64,000 nt of DNA from Flavobacterium johnsoniae UW101 (GTDB lineage: Bacteria > Bacteroidota > Bacteroidia > Flavobacteriales > Flavobacteriaceae). This document shows, in pieces, positions 16,968-24,133 of this stretch; position 1 is the stretch's first letter; every line of letters begins with the position of its first letter. Location: positions 2,108,001 through 2,172,000 of the forward strand of contig NC_009441.1 of the NCBI RefSeq assembly GCF_000016645.1, written 5' to 3'. The position numbers and the translations under genes were made by a program. A model generated the notes under the pieces. It was not told the origin of the DNA, did no database searches, and saw only the letters and a list, made by a program, of their open reading frames with translations.

Positions 16968-17316
16968 AAACCAATACTTGTTTTAATTTGTAAATTTTGC
17001 TTTTTATACTGTTGATTTTTTCTATTTGTTTTTCTGCAATTTCATTATTTAGATATTGCAGGTCTTTAGCTAAAATCAAAAGATATTCTGTTTCATTGGC
17101 AGAACCTAAAGCGATGTTGAGAAATTGATTGAATTCTTTGTCACTATTTCTTCCGCATCCTTCACTAATGTTAGTAGGGATTGAAGAACAAGCTCTTCTT
17201 ATCTGACTTGTTAATCCATAAAGTTCTTCTTTTGGAAAAAGAGAAGTTATTTTATAGATTTCTAAAGTAAAAGAATGCCTTAACTGCCAAATATCATATT
17301 TTTTGAAATCTCTCAT
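16966..17316 (-). CDS. Four-helix-bundle protein (23S rRNA IVS / bAvd-like family)
   Basis: 116 residues, all helical, with the family signature near the start (MRDFKKYDIWQLRHSFTLEIY), then LTSQIRRACSSIPTNISEG and GSANETEYLLILAKDL. The family (S23 / four helix bundle protein, TIGR02436) includes ORFs embedded in 23S rRNA intervening sequences and the pentameric bAvd protein of diversity-generating retroelements; basic surfaces suggest nucleic-acid binding. No reverse transcriptase or variable repeat is present here. It is inserted between groES and groEL and bracketed by direct repeats, which looks like a small mobile cassette. Activity unknown. Confidence 0.88.
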   Translation of the reverse strand: MRDFKKYDIWQLRHSFTLEIYKITSLFPKEELYGLTSQIRRACSSIPTNISEGCGRNSDKEFNQFLNIALGSANETEYLLILAKDLQYLNNEIAEKQIEKINSIKSKIYKLKQVLV

Positions 17317-17324
17317 TTTTTTTT

Positions 17325-17399
17325 GAGGCTTTACGCTTTAGGCAATAGGCTTTACGCTTTTGTGAGAGCCTATAGCTTACGGCTTAAAGCTTACAGCTA
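17325..17399 (-). repeat. Right repeat block flanking the four-helix-bundle gene
   Basis: Contains the second copy (17335-17360) of the 26-bp direct repeat and ends in CTTACAGCTA next to the groES stop codon. The block can also fold on itself, because AGGCTTTACG-type and CTTACGGCTT-type segments are complementary. Confidence 0.65.
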
Positions 17400-17401
17400 T
17401 T

Positions 17402-17677
17402 TTAGATTATCGCTAAGATATCATCCTCACGCATGATCAGATAATCAGTTCCTTCCAGTTTTAATTCTGTTCCTGCGTATTTACCATAAAGTACAGTATC
17501 ACCAACTTTTACGGTCATAGTGTGGTCTTTAGATCCGTTTCCTACTGCAACAACAGTTCCTTTTTGTGGTTTTTCTTTGGCAGTATCTGGAATAAAAATC
17601 CCTGAGGCAGTTTTAGTTTCAGCAGCAACAGGCTCAATAAGTACTCTGTCTGAAAGCGGTTTAATGTTTAAGGCCAT
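17402..17677 (-). CDS. groES: Co-chaperonin GroES (Hsp10)
   Basis: 91 residues with the GroES pattern [12 protein letters not shown] at the N-terminus, the mobile loop [20 protein letters not shown], and [30 protein letters not shown]. Heptameric lid of the GroEL chamber in the cytoplasm. First gene of the chaperonin transcript; the secG terminator at 17769-17800 separates it from the upstream run. I found no CIRCE-type inverted repeat in its short upstream region. Confidence 0.99.
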   Translation of the reverse strand: MALNIKPLSDRVLIEPVAAETKTASGIFIPDTAKEKPQKGTVVAVGNGSKDHTMTVKVGDTVLYGKYAGTELKLEGTDYLIMREDDILAII

Positions 17678-17768
17678 GATTTTATATTATTATAGTTATA
17701 CGTTTTTTAATGTTCTTTAAACTTTCAGAAATTATGCCATGCTCTATAAACTGACATTTTTTCTTAAA

Positions 17769-17800
17769 AAAAATGCCAGCTTTGACAGGCTGGCATTTTT
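17769..17800 (-). terminator. Terminator of the secG transcript
   Basis: Arms AAATGCCAGC and GCTGGCATTT with a short loop, followed by T residues on the minus strand, 18 bases past the secG stop. Confidence 0.8.
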
Positions 17801-17817
17801 AATATATATTAAAAATA

Positions 17818-18156
17818 TTATTTTGCTGGTGCTGCCGGAGCAGGAGTTTGCTGTGCTGGCGCTGCTGGTGCAGTTGCTGCAGGAGCTTCACCTTTTTCAA
17901 TAATTTTAGATCCCGTATCTCCTAAAGCTCCAGTGAAGCTTAAGCTTGAAAGCAAGATTAAAGCAATCAAAATAGTAGCTAACGTCCAAGTACTTTTATC
18001 TAAAAAGTCAGTTGTTTTTTGTACACCGCCTAACATTTGAGTTCCACTGATAGTAGAAGATAATCCTCCTCCTTTAGGGTTCTGTACCATAATTACTACG
18101 ATCAATAGAAAGCAAACTATTGTGATTAAAACTAAGAAAATTGAAAATGTGCTCAT
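17818..18156 (-). CDS. secG: Preprotein translocase subunit SecG
   Basis: 112 residues with two membrane helices (about 3-23 and 58-77) separated by the conserved loop MVQNPKGGGLSSTISGTQMLGG, the SecG signature. A low-complexity Ala/Pro tail (PAAPAQQTPAPAAPAK) extends the C-terminus, as is usual in Bacteroidota. It is a small subunit of the SecYEG channel at the inner membrane. Four bases separate it from the upstream acidic TPR-like gene, so the two are in one operon. Confidence 0.95.
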   Translation of the reverse strand: MSTFSIFLVLITIVCFLLIVVIMVQNPKGGGLSSTISGTQMLGGVQKTTDFLDKSTWTLATILIALILLSSLSFTGALGDTGSKIIEKGEAPAATAPAAPAQQTPAPAAPAK

Positions 18157-18160
18157 TGTA

Positions 18161-19846
18161 TTAATTGTTATTGTTATTTTGTTGTAAAATCTTTATATCC
18201 GAAATGCGGTCTGCAAAGAAACTAATTTTTTCTGGATATTTCAAAATTAATATTTCATATGCTTGTATGGCCTTTGTATATTTTTTTTGTTCCAAATATA
18301 CACGGGCTAAAGTCTCTGTCATTAGGTATGAATTGTCCTCTTCATTACTATTAAGTTGAATAGGAGGAGTCGCCATTGTTGGTTTTATTGGAGAGATTTT
18401 TGGATTTGTCTCAATAAATCTGTCAATAATTTCGGCTTTTTTCTTTTTTTCTTCCTCAACAGTAACTATTTCAGTTGTTTCTGTGGTTTTTTTTTCACCG
18501 TTTTCACTTTCGCTGCGGTCAATAGGTTCTGCTCTTGCCAGTTGAAGCCATTCCTGGAAAGAATGTTTTTCGCTGACAGAAAAATCTATTGGTTTTCCTA
18601 TTTCAAGATTTTCCTGGGCTTCTTTTACCGTTTCTGGAATTTCAATTTCAGAGGTTTCAATTTCAGGCGTTCCAAATTCTAGAAGTTCTGCTTTTTCAGT
18701 AATTTCTTCAACAGCTTCTAGTTCTTCAGTAGTTTTTGCTTCTTCTGTAACTGCTGGTTCTTCAAAAGTAACATTTGCAGCTTCTTTTATAGAAACAAGA
18801 ACAGGGTTTTCGATTGGGTCAACCTGTACTTCTGCGATTTCATCGTCTACAAATTCATCAAAGAAAGTAGCTTTCACAACTGGTTTTTGAATAATTGGAT
18901 CAGCTGTTTTTTCTTCAACTTCTTCGACTTTTTTAAATGTATCTAATATTTCTTCTTCACTTAGTGCAGCAATTGTTTCTTCTTCTGGAGCTGGTTCAAA
19001 AGCTGGCTCTTCAGTTTCTGTAACTTCTTTAAAAGTATTTAGTATTTCTTCTTCACTTGGAGTGATAACAGATTCAATAACGACTCCTTCAACTGGTTTG
19101 TCTTTTATTTCTTCATTTTCTACAGAAGTGTTTGTTTCTTCTTCTTCAAAAATTTCAATTGAATTGTCTGCAGATTGAGTTGTTTCTTCTTCGTCTTTAG
19201 TTACTTCTTTAAATGAGTTGAATATTTCTTCTTCATTAAGAATTGCGATTGGCTGTTCAGAAAGTACTTCTTCTTGGTTTTCTTCAACTTCGTTTACTTC
19301 TTTAAAAGTACTTAATATTTCTTCTTCACTTGGAATAATCAGTGTAGGTTGTTCTTCAATAACAGGTTCTTCTGTTTTTGCGAAAGTATTAGATTCCGTT
19401 TCTTCTGTTTTTTGCTGAATTTTAGACGGTTCTTCAAAAACTACAGTTGTAGCTTCTTTTATCGATTTTAAAATTGATTGTTCAATAGGATCGATACGAA
19501 CTTCCGGAGCTTTTTTAACTTCTTCAAATGTAACGACTTCGCTGTCAAAAACTTTAATTTCTAAAAGGTCTTTTAATTTTTGATCATAAAAATCGTTTTG
19601 GATAGAAGTGAAAGTTTCTGATGTTATAAAATCAAATAAAACCGAACGATCAGCTGTATGAGCTGCAGTTACTTTTAAAGCATAATTATACTTAAAACTG
19701 TTTTGATTGTAAAGTCCTTTTAGTCGAAGTGCTCTGGCACTTTGAAAATATGGAAATTCATTCAAAACACTTCCTAATGCTTCTGCCTGCTTTTCTGTAA
19801 TAGCATCGGGTTTGTTCATTAAGTAGGTATAATCAGTAACGTTCAT
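18161..19846 (-). CDS. Large acidic protein with short internal repeats and C-terminal TPR-like segment
   Basis: 561 residues. The N-terminal 100 residues are a folded helical domain (YTYLMNKPDAITEKQAEALG, FPYFQSARALRLKGLYNQ). The centre (about 130-400) is very rich in Glu and carries four copies of a motif close to SEEEILxTFKEV and two of VDPIExxxLxSIKEA. The C-terminus (about 500-555) resembles one tetratricopeptide repeat (TETLARVYLEQKKYTKAIQAYEIL). There is no signal peptide or membrane segment. The gene sits between lptE and secG in an envelope-biogenesis run, so an adaptor role is conceivable, but the function is not known to me. Confidence 0.8.
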   Translation of the reverse strand: MNVTDYTYLMNKPDAITEKQAEALGSVLNEFPYFQSARALRLKGLYNQNSFKYNYALKVTAAHTADRSVLFDFITSETFTSIQNDFYDQKLKDLLEIKVFDSEVVTFEEVKKAPEVRIDPIEQSILKSIKEATTVVFEEPSKIQQKTEETESNTFAKTEEPVIEEQPTLIIPSEEEILSTFKEVNEVEENQEEVLSEQPIAILNEEEIFNSFKEVTKDEEETTQSADNSIEIFEEEETNTSVENEEIKDKPVEGVVIESVITPSEEEILNTFKEVTETEEPAFEPAPEEETIAALSEEEILDTFKKVEEVEEKTADPIIQKPVVKATFFDEFVDDEIAEVQVDPIENPVLVSIKEAANVTFEEPAVTEEAKTTEELEAVEEITEKAELLEFGTPEIETSEIEIPETVKEAQENLEIGKPIDFSVSEKHSFQEWLQLARAEPIDRSESENGEKKTTETTEIVTVEEEKKKKAEIIDRFIETNPKISPIKPTMATPPIQLNSNEEDNSYLMTETLARVYLEQKKYTKAIQAYEILILKYPEKISFFADRISDIKILQQNNNNN

Positions 19847-19967
19847 TATTTATTGTTTAATCGTTTATTTTGTTTAATCGTTTAATTGTTTATTTGTTTA
19901 ACTGTTTAATCGGTTGTTTTTATTTATCGATTTAACGAACAAACAATTTAACAGTTAAACCAAAAAA

Positions 19968-20486
19968 TTACCATTTTGCCAGTGACTCATTAAAAATATC
20001 CTGAGTTATTCTCTCAAAAATAGTTTTAATAGCTTCATTTAATACAGATCCTGTTGGCAGACTTGCTCCAGGGAAGTCATAGTAAAATTCAAAAGGTTTT
20101 TCAAAATCGTCAGTTTCTTTCTTTTTATTGGTGAATCTTACATTAATACGAATTGTTAAACGGTTTTGTGCCGCACCTACATCACCTGTTGATGTTACAG
20201 CTGTTGCTGTCATTGGGGTGATTCTATAATCAACAATTTCACCTTCATAAGCTAGTTCACCTCCATTGCTTACCAAGTTTAAATTGGTCTGGTTCATAAT
20301 TAAATCCTGCAATGCTAATGTAAAATCCCTGTCAATTCCGGGTTCAACTAAATCAGCATTGTTGTGGAAAAAGCTAACCTGAAATGTTTTAGCATCTATT
20401 GGACTTGCTCCTGTAAAGTTATAAACGCCGCATCCGCTAAAAGTGGTTGCGACTAATAATAGTAAAAGATATTTTAAGTGTTTCAT
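19968..20486 (-). CDS. lptE: LptE-like LPS-assembly lipoprotein
   Basis: Signal peptide with lipobox ATTFSGCG (lipidated Cys about residue 19), then GVYNFTGASPIDAKTFQVSFF and DFTLALQDLIMNQTNLNLV, which match the Bacteroidota LptE family. The mature domain of about 150 residues has the expected alpha/beta layout. LptE plugs the LptD barrel and assists LPS insertion at the outer membrane. Placed downstream of the sigma-54 activator and upstream of the acidic protein and secG, in one direction. The symbol is given from the family pattern. Confidence 0.88.
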   Translation of the reverse strand: MKHLKYLLLLLVATTFSGCGVYNFTGASPIDAKTFQVSFFHNNADLVEPGIDRDFTLALQDLIMNQTNLNLVSNGGELAYEGEIVDYRITPMTATAVTSTGDVGAAQNRLTIRINVRFTNKKKETDDFEKPFEFYYDFPGASLPTGSVLNEAIKTIFERITQDIFNESLAKW

Positions 20487-20583
20487 TTTGTTTTAAGGAT
20501 TGCTTCGCCATTTTGCTGAGGCTAGGGTCAAAGATATTCATTTCGTTTAAAACATTTTTGAGTTTTAACTTCTTTACAGGAAA

Positions 20584-21843
20584 TTACAAATCAAATTGTT
20601 TAATTTTTCTATATAAAGTCCTTTCTGAGATTCCCAGTTCATCAGCTGCAGCTTTTCGTTTTCCTTTGTTTTTCTCTAATGATTTTTTGATCATTTCGAT
20701 TTCTTTTTGTTCTAAACGTAAAACTTCTTCTTCTTCAATAGTTTCAGCAAACAAATAATTGTGATCCGGAATCTGATAGCTTTCTTCACGAACTGCCGGC
20801 GTCATAACAGCGGTTCTTGGTTCTTCTTCAAAATCAATTTCACTGTCATTTTCCTGAGAACCGTATATCTTTTGAATTAAATTCGGATTAATATCCTGCA
20901 TTTTAGAACTTCCTCCATTCTTCATTAATTCTAAAGTCAGTTTTTTCAAATCATTCAAGTCGCTTCTCATGTCAAAAAGTACTTTGTATAAAATATCTCT
21001 TTCAGTGCTAAAATCGCTTTCCTTTTTACTGTCGCTTATAACTGAAGGCAGATTGCTTCCTTCAGCAGGAAGATATGAAGACAGTGTAGAAGCTGAAATG
21101 TCGCGGTTCGTTTCTAAAACCGAAATCTGCTCTGCCACATTTCGAAGCTGGCGGATGTTTCCATTCCATCTAAATTTTTGCAGAAGATGAACGGCATCGT
21201 CATCTAATTTTAAAGGAGGCATTTTGTATTTATGAGCAAAATCAGCTACAAATTTTCTAAATAATAAATGAATATCATCGTTTCTTTCTCTTAAAGGAGG
21301 TAAAGTAATTTCGACTGTACTTAAACGATAGTACAAATCTTCACGGAATTTTCCTTTTTCGATTGCGTTGAATAAATTCACGTTTGTTGCTGCAACAATA
21401 CGAACATTTGTTTTTTGAACCTGAGAAGAACCTACTTTTATGAATTCACCATTTTCCAAAACACGAAGTAATCTTACTTGTGTAGTCAATGGTAATTCTC
21501 CAACTTCATCCAAAAAGATTGTCCCGCCATCAGCCACTTCAAAATAACCTTCACGCGTGCTTGTCGCACCTGTAAAAGCTCCTTTTTCGTGACCAAAAAG
21601 TTCACTGTCTATAGTCCCCTCGGGAATTGCACCGCAGTTTACGGCAATATATTTACCATGCTTTCTGTGCGAAAGCGAATGTATAATTCTAGGAATGTTT
21701 TCTTTACCAACACCACTTTCCCCAGTTACCATAACCGAAATATCAGTTGGAGCAACCTGAATGGCTTTTTCAATGGCACGATTTAATTTCGGGTCATTAC
21801 CAATAATCTCAAATCGTTGTTTTATTGCTTGAACTGTTTCCAT
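20584..21843 (-). CDS. Sigma-54-dependent transcriptional activator
   Basis: 419 residues from the ATG at 21843 (METVQAIKQRFEI). The AAA+ domain shows Walker A GESGVGKE, the sigma-54 contact loop GAFTGA, Walker B TIFLDEVGEL and RLLRVLENGEF; the C-terminal Fis-type helix-turn-helix is KNKGKRKAAADELGISERTLYRKIKQF. There is no receiver or GAF domain, so it may be constitutively active or regulated by level. A TTG at 21903 in the same frame would add 20 residues that are read from repeat DNA, so I reject that start. An invariant neighbour of lptE and secG in the flavobacterial genomes I can recall. Confidence 0.95.
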   Translation of the reverse strand: METVQAIKQRFEIIGNDPKLNRAIEKAIQVAPTDISVMVTGESGVGKENIPRIIHSLSHRKHGKYIAVNCGAIPEGTIDSELFGHEKGAFTGATSTREGYFEVADGGTIFLDEVGELPLTTQVRLLRVLENGEFIKVGSSQVQKTNVRIVAATNVNLFNAIEKGKFREDLYYRLSTVEITLPPLRERNDDIHLLFRKFVADFAHKYKMPPLKLDDDAVHLLQKFRWNGNIRQLRNVAEQISVLETNRDISASTLSSYLPAEGSNLPSVISDSKKESDFSTERDILYKVLFDMRSDLNDLKKLTLELMKNGGSSKMQDINPNLIQKIYGSQENDSEIDFEEEPRTAVMTPAVREESYQIPDHNYLFAETIEEEEVLRLEQKEIEMIKKSLEKNKGKRKAAADELGISERTLYRKIKQFDL

Positions 21844-21856
21844 ATCGATTTTATCT

Positions 21857-21890
21857 TTTGCCACGAATTTCTCGAATTTCACAAATTCTT
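21857..21890 (-). repeat. Left inverted repeat flanking the GxxExxY gene
   Basis: Contains GCCACGAATTTC and AATTTCACAAATT. The same words appear in reverse complement at 22314-22345. Confidence 0.6.
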
Positions 21891-21899
21891 GAAAAGTGG

Positions 21900-22271
21900 T
21901 CAATGAATAACTCTTTTGTGTTGTAATGTCTTTTTATTAAAATTAACGATAATTCCTAAATCACTATCAGCTAATTTTAAATAATTTATTGTTTTAGCGA
22001 TATAGTCATCAACTATTTCTTTTGATGCTTTTACTTCTAAAATGATTTCGTCATAAACTACAAAATCGGCATAAAATTTATGTGCTAAAACAATTTCTTT
22101 GTATTGAATATCGTATTCTTTTTCACGTTTATAGGGAATATTATGTTTTTTAAACTCATATTCTAATGCATCTTTGTAAACAATTTCCAAAAGACCTCCG
22201 CCTAAAATTCTATGAACTTCCATGCAAATTCCAACAATTTTATAGTACTCTTCTTTTCTGTATAATTCCAT
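21900..22271 (-). CDS. GxxExxY protein (PDDEXK-like)
   Basis: 123 residues with the eponymous motif GGGLLEIVYKDALEYEF (residues about 24-40) and a nuclease-like D...ExK core, YADFVVYDEIILEVKAS, that fits the PDDEXK_3 (GxxExxY) family. The family is widespread in Bacteroidota and has no established function; the fold suggests DNA or RNA cleavage or a remnant of it. The gene sits between miaB and the sigma-54 activator, bracketed by inverted repeats, and looks like an inserted cassette. The C-terminal NFNKKTLQHKRVI is the typical family ending. Confidence 0.9.
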   Translation of the reverse strand: MELYRKEEYYKIVGICMEVHRILGGGLLEIVYKDALEYEFKKHNIPYKREKEYDIQYKEIVLAHKFYADFVVYDEIILEVKASKEIVDDYIAKTINYLKLADSDLGIIVNFNKKTLQHKRVIH

Positions 22272-22313
22272 GCTTGTTTTTTTTAAACAAAACTATAGAA
22301 ATTTTTGAAAGAA

Positions 22314-22345
22314 AATTCGTGTAAATTTGTGAAATTCGCGGCAAA
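22314..22345 (-). repeat. Right inverted repeat flanking the GxxExxY gene
   Basis: Reverse complement of the motifs at 21857-21890, with a few differences. Similar sequence also occurs in the composite repeat at 14969-15183. Confidence 0.6.
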
Positions 22346-22350
22346 AAAAC

Positions 22351-23796
22351 TTAATTCATGCTGCTAAGCCCAACCGCTTCACCTTTTAAAGTTCCAGAAG
22401 TACAGCTTGTGATTTTTACATTTACGAAATCTCCAATTTTATAATTCTCTTTAGGGAAAACTACCGTAATACTTTGAGAATTTCTTCCGGAGAATTCATC
22501 TTTAGATTTTTTAGAAACTTTTTCTACTAAAACTTCAACTGTTTTTCCAACAAATTCTTCGCTTCTAAACCAAGCATGTTTTTGCTGTAAATCGACGATT
22601 TCTTGTAATCTTCTTGCTTTAGTTTCTTCCTCGACATCATCTTTCATTTTCCTTCCTGCCAAAGTTCCAGGACGTTCAGAATACGAATACATATAACCGA
22701 AATTATATTTTACATATTCCATCAAACTCATTGTATCTTGGTGATCTTGTTCAGTTTCTGTTGGGAAACCGGCAATCATATCCTGCGAAATCGAAGCATC
22801 TGGAACAATAGCTCTAATTTTATCAATCAAAGCCATATATTCTTCACGAGAATGCAGACGATTCATTTCTTTTAAAATTCTGTTACTTCCAGATTGAACT
22901 GGCAAGTGAATGTGTTTACAGATATTTGGATATTTTGCCATAACGTGCAAAATACTTTCGTGCATATCCTGCGGATTTGATGTCGAAAAACGAATACGCA
23001 TTTTAGGGAAACCAACAGCAACCATTTCTAATAATTGGTCAAAATCGACAGCAGTTGCTTTTTGCATTTCAGAAGCATTTACAAAATCTTTTTTCAAACC
23101 GCCGCCGTACCAAAGGTAACTGTCAACGTTTTGCCCAAGAAGTGTAATTTCCTTAAAACCTTTGCTCCATAAATCCTGAATTTCAGCCATGATACTTTGA
23201 GGCTCACGGCTGCGTTCGCGTCCGCGTGTAAAAGGTACAACACAAAACGTGCACATATTATCGCATCCACGGGTGATAGAAACCAAAGCGGTGATTCCGT
23301 TACTCATTAAACGAACCGGCGAAATATCTCCGTAAGTTTCTTCTTTTGATAAAATTACATTGATGGCGTCGCGTCCTTCTTCAACTTCGGCCAATAAATT
23401 TGGAAGATCTTTATAAGCATCAGGACCAACAACAAGATCAACTATTTTTTCTTCTTCCAAGAACTGGCTTTTTAAACGCTCGGCCATACAGCCCAAAACA
23501 CCCACTTTCATTTTCGGATTTGTGCGTTTTACAGCATTGTATTTTTCAAGACGTTTACGAATAGTCTGTTCAGCTTTGTCTCTAATTGAGCAAGTGTTTA
23601 CCAAAACCAAATCTGCTTCTTCCAAAACAGAAGTAGTGTTATATCCTCCGTCAGACAAAATGGAAGCTACGACTTCACTGTCCGAAAAATTCATCGCACA
23701 GCCGTAACTCTCTATAAATAGTTTTTTAGTATTCTCAGGTTTATTTTCTAAAACAAGACTTTCACCTTGTTTGCTTTCTTCAATAATCTTTTCCAT
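22351..23796 (-). CDS. miaB: tRNA-2-methylthio-N6-dimethylallyladenosine synthase MiaB
   Basis: 481 residues. N-terminal MTTase domain with three Cys for the second cluster (ESYGCAMNFSDSE, VNTCSIRDKAEQ, GCMAERL), radical SAM motif GCDNMCTFCVVPFTRGRERSR, and a C-terminal TRAM segment. It carries two 4Fe-4S clusters and inserts a methylthio group into A37 of tRNAs that read codons starting with U. Followed by the GxxExxY insertion, then by the sigma-54 activator; TATCTTTG lies 17 bases upstream of its ATG. Confidence 0.98.
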   Translation of the reverse strand: MEKIIEESKQGESLVLENKPENTKKLFIESYGCAMNFSDSEVVASILSDGGYNTTSVLEEADLVLVNTCSIRDKAEQTIRKRLEKYNAVKRTNPKMKVGVLGCMAERLKSQFLEEEKIVDLVVGPDAYKDLPNLLAEVEEGRDAINVILSKEETYGDISPVRLMSNGITALVSITRGCDNMCTFCVVPFTRGRERSREPQSIMAEIQDLWSKGFKEITLLGQNVDSYLWYGGGLKKDFVNASEMQKATAVDFDQLLEMVAVGFPKMRIRFSTSNPQDMHESILHVMAKYPNICKHIHLPVQSGSNRILKEMNRLHSREEYMALIDKIRAIVPDASISQDMIAGFPTETEQDHQDTMSLMEYVKYNFGYMYSYSERPGTLAGRKMKDDVEEETKARRLQEIVDLQQKHAWFRSEEFVGKTVEVLVEKVSKKSKDEFSGRNSQSITVVFPKENYKIGDFVNVKITSCTSGTLKGEAVGLSSMN

Positions 23797-23813
23797 TGTA
23801 AAAATTCAAAGTG

Positions 23814-23821
23814 CAAAGATA
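23814..23821 (-). promoter_or_regulatory. -7 box of the miaB transcript
   Basis: Minus strand TATCTTTG, 17 bases upstream of the miaB ATG. Confidence 0.5.
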
Positions 23822-23862
23822 GCGTAAATACGGTCAATATGACAAGATGGCAGAAAAGAATT

Positions 23863-23910
23863 TTAGATTTTAGATTGCAGATTATAGATTGTAGATTATA
23901 GATTGTAGAA
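23863..23910 (+). repeat. Short tandem repeat
   Basis: Two perfect 14-bp units ATTATAGATTGTAG at 23881-23908, preceded by related AGATT units. Otherwise 23822-24107 between the divergent miaB and topA promoters holds only AT-rich DNA. Confidence 0.7.
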
Positions 23911-24107
23911 CGAAAAAGATTTTGATGAGATAATCTTGAATCTAAAATTGGAATTCTAAAATAAAGAAATTTCTTGGTTAGAATCTGATAAAAGTTATAC
24001 CTATATATATAATGCAGAATATTACAGATAAATCTGCAATTTTAAGTTTCATAATATCAAAATACCTCAAAAATGCATTCGTAAGGTTAATATTTAAAAA
24101 AAATAAA

Positions 24108-24115
24108 TACTTTTG
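24108..24115 (+). promoter_or_regulatory. -7 box of topA
   Basis: TACTTTTG, 18 bases before the ATG at 24134. Confidence 0.5.
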
Positions 24116-24133
24116 TTGCAGAAAATAAGAGCA

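Noticed and set aside
16966..17316. Diversity-generating retroelement because of the bAvd-like gene
   Set aside because: No reverse transcriptase and no template/variable repeat pair are present nearby.
18356..18682. 108-codon plus-strand frame rich in Phe and Cys
   Set aside because: It is antisense to the Glu/Lys-rich acidic protein; the Phe-rich composition is the complement of GAA and AAA codons.
21844..21903. 20-residue N-terminal extension of the sigma-54 activator from a TTG
   Set aside because: The extension is read from the inverted repeat of the GxxExxY cassette and adds nothing conserved; the ATG at 21843 is preferred.
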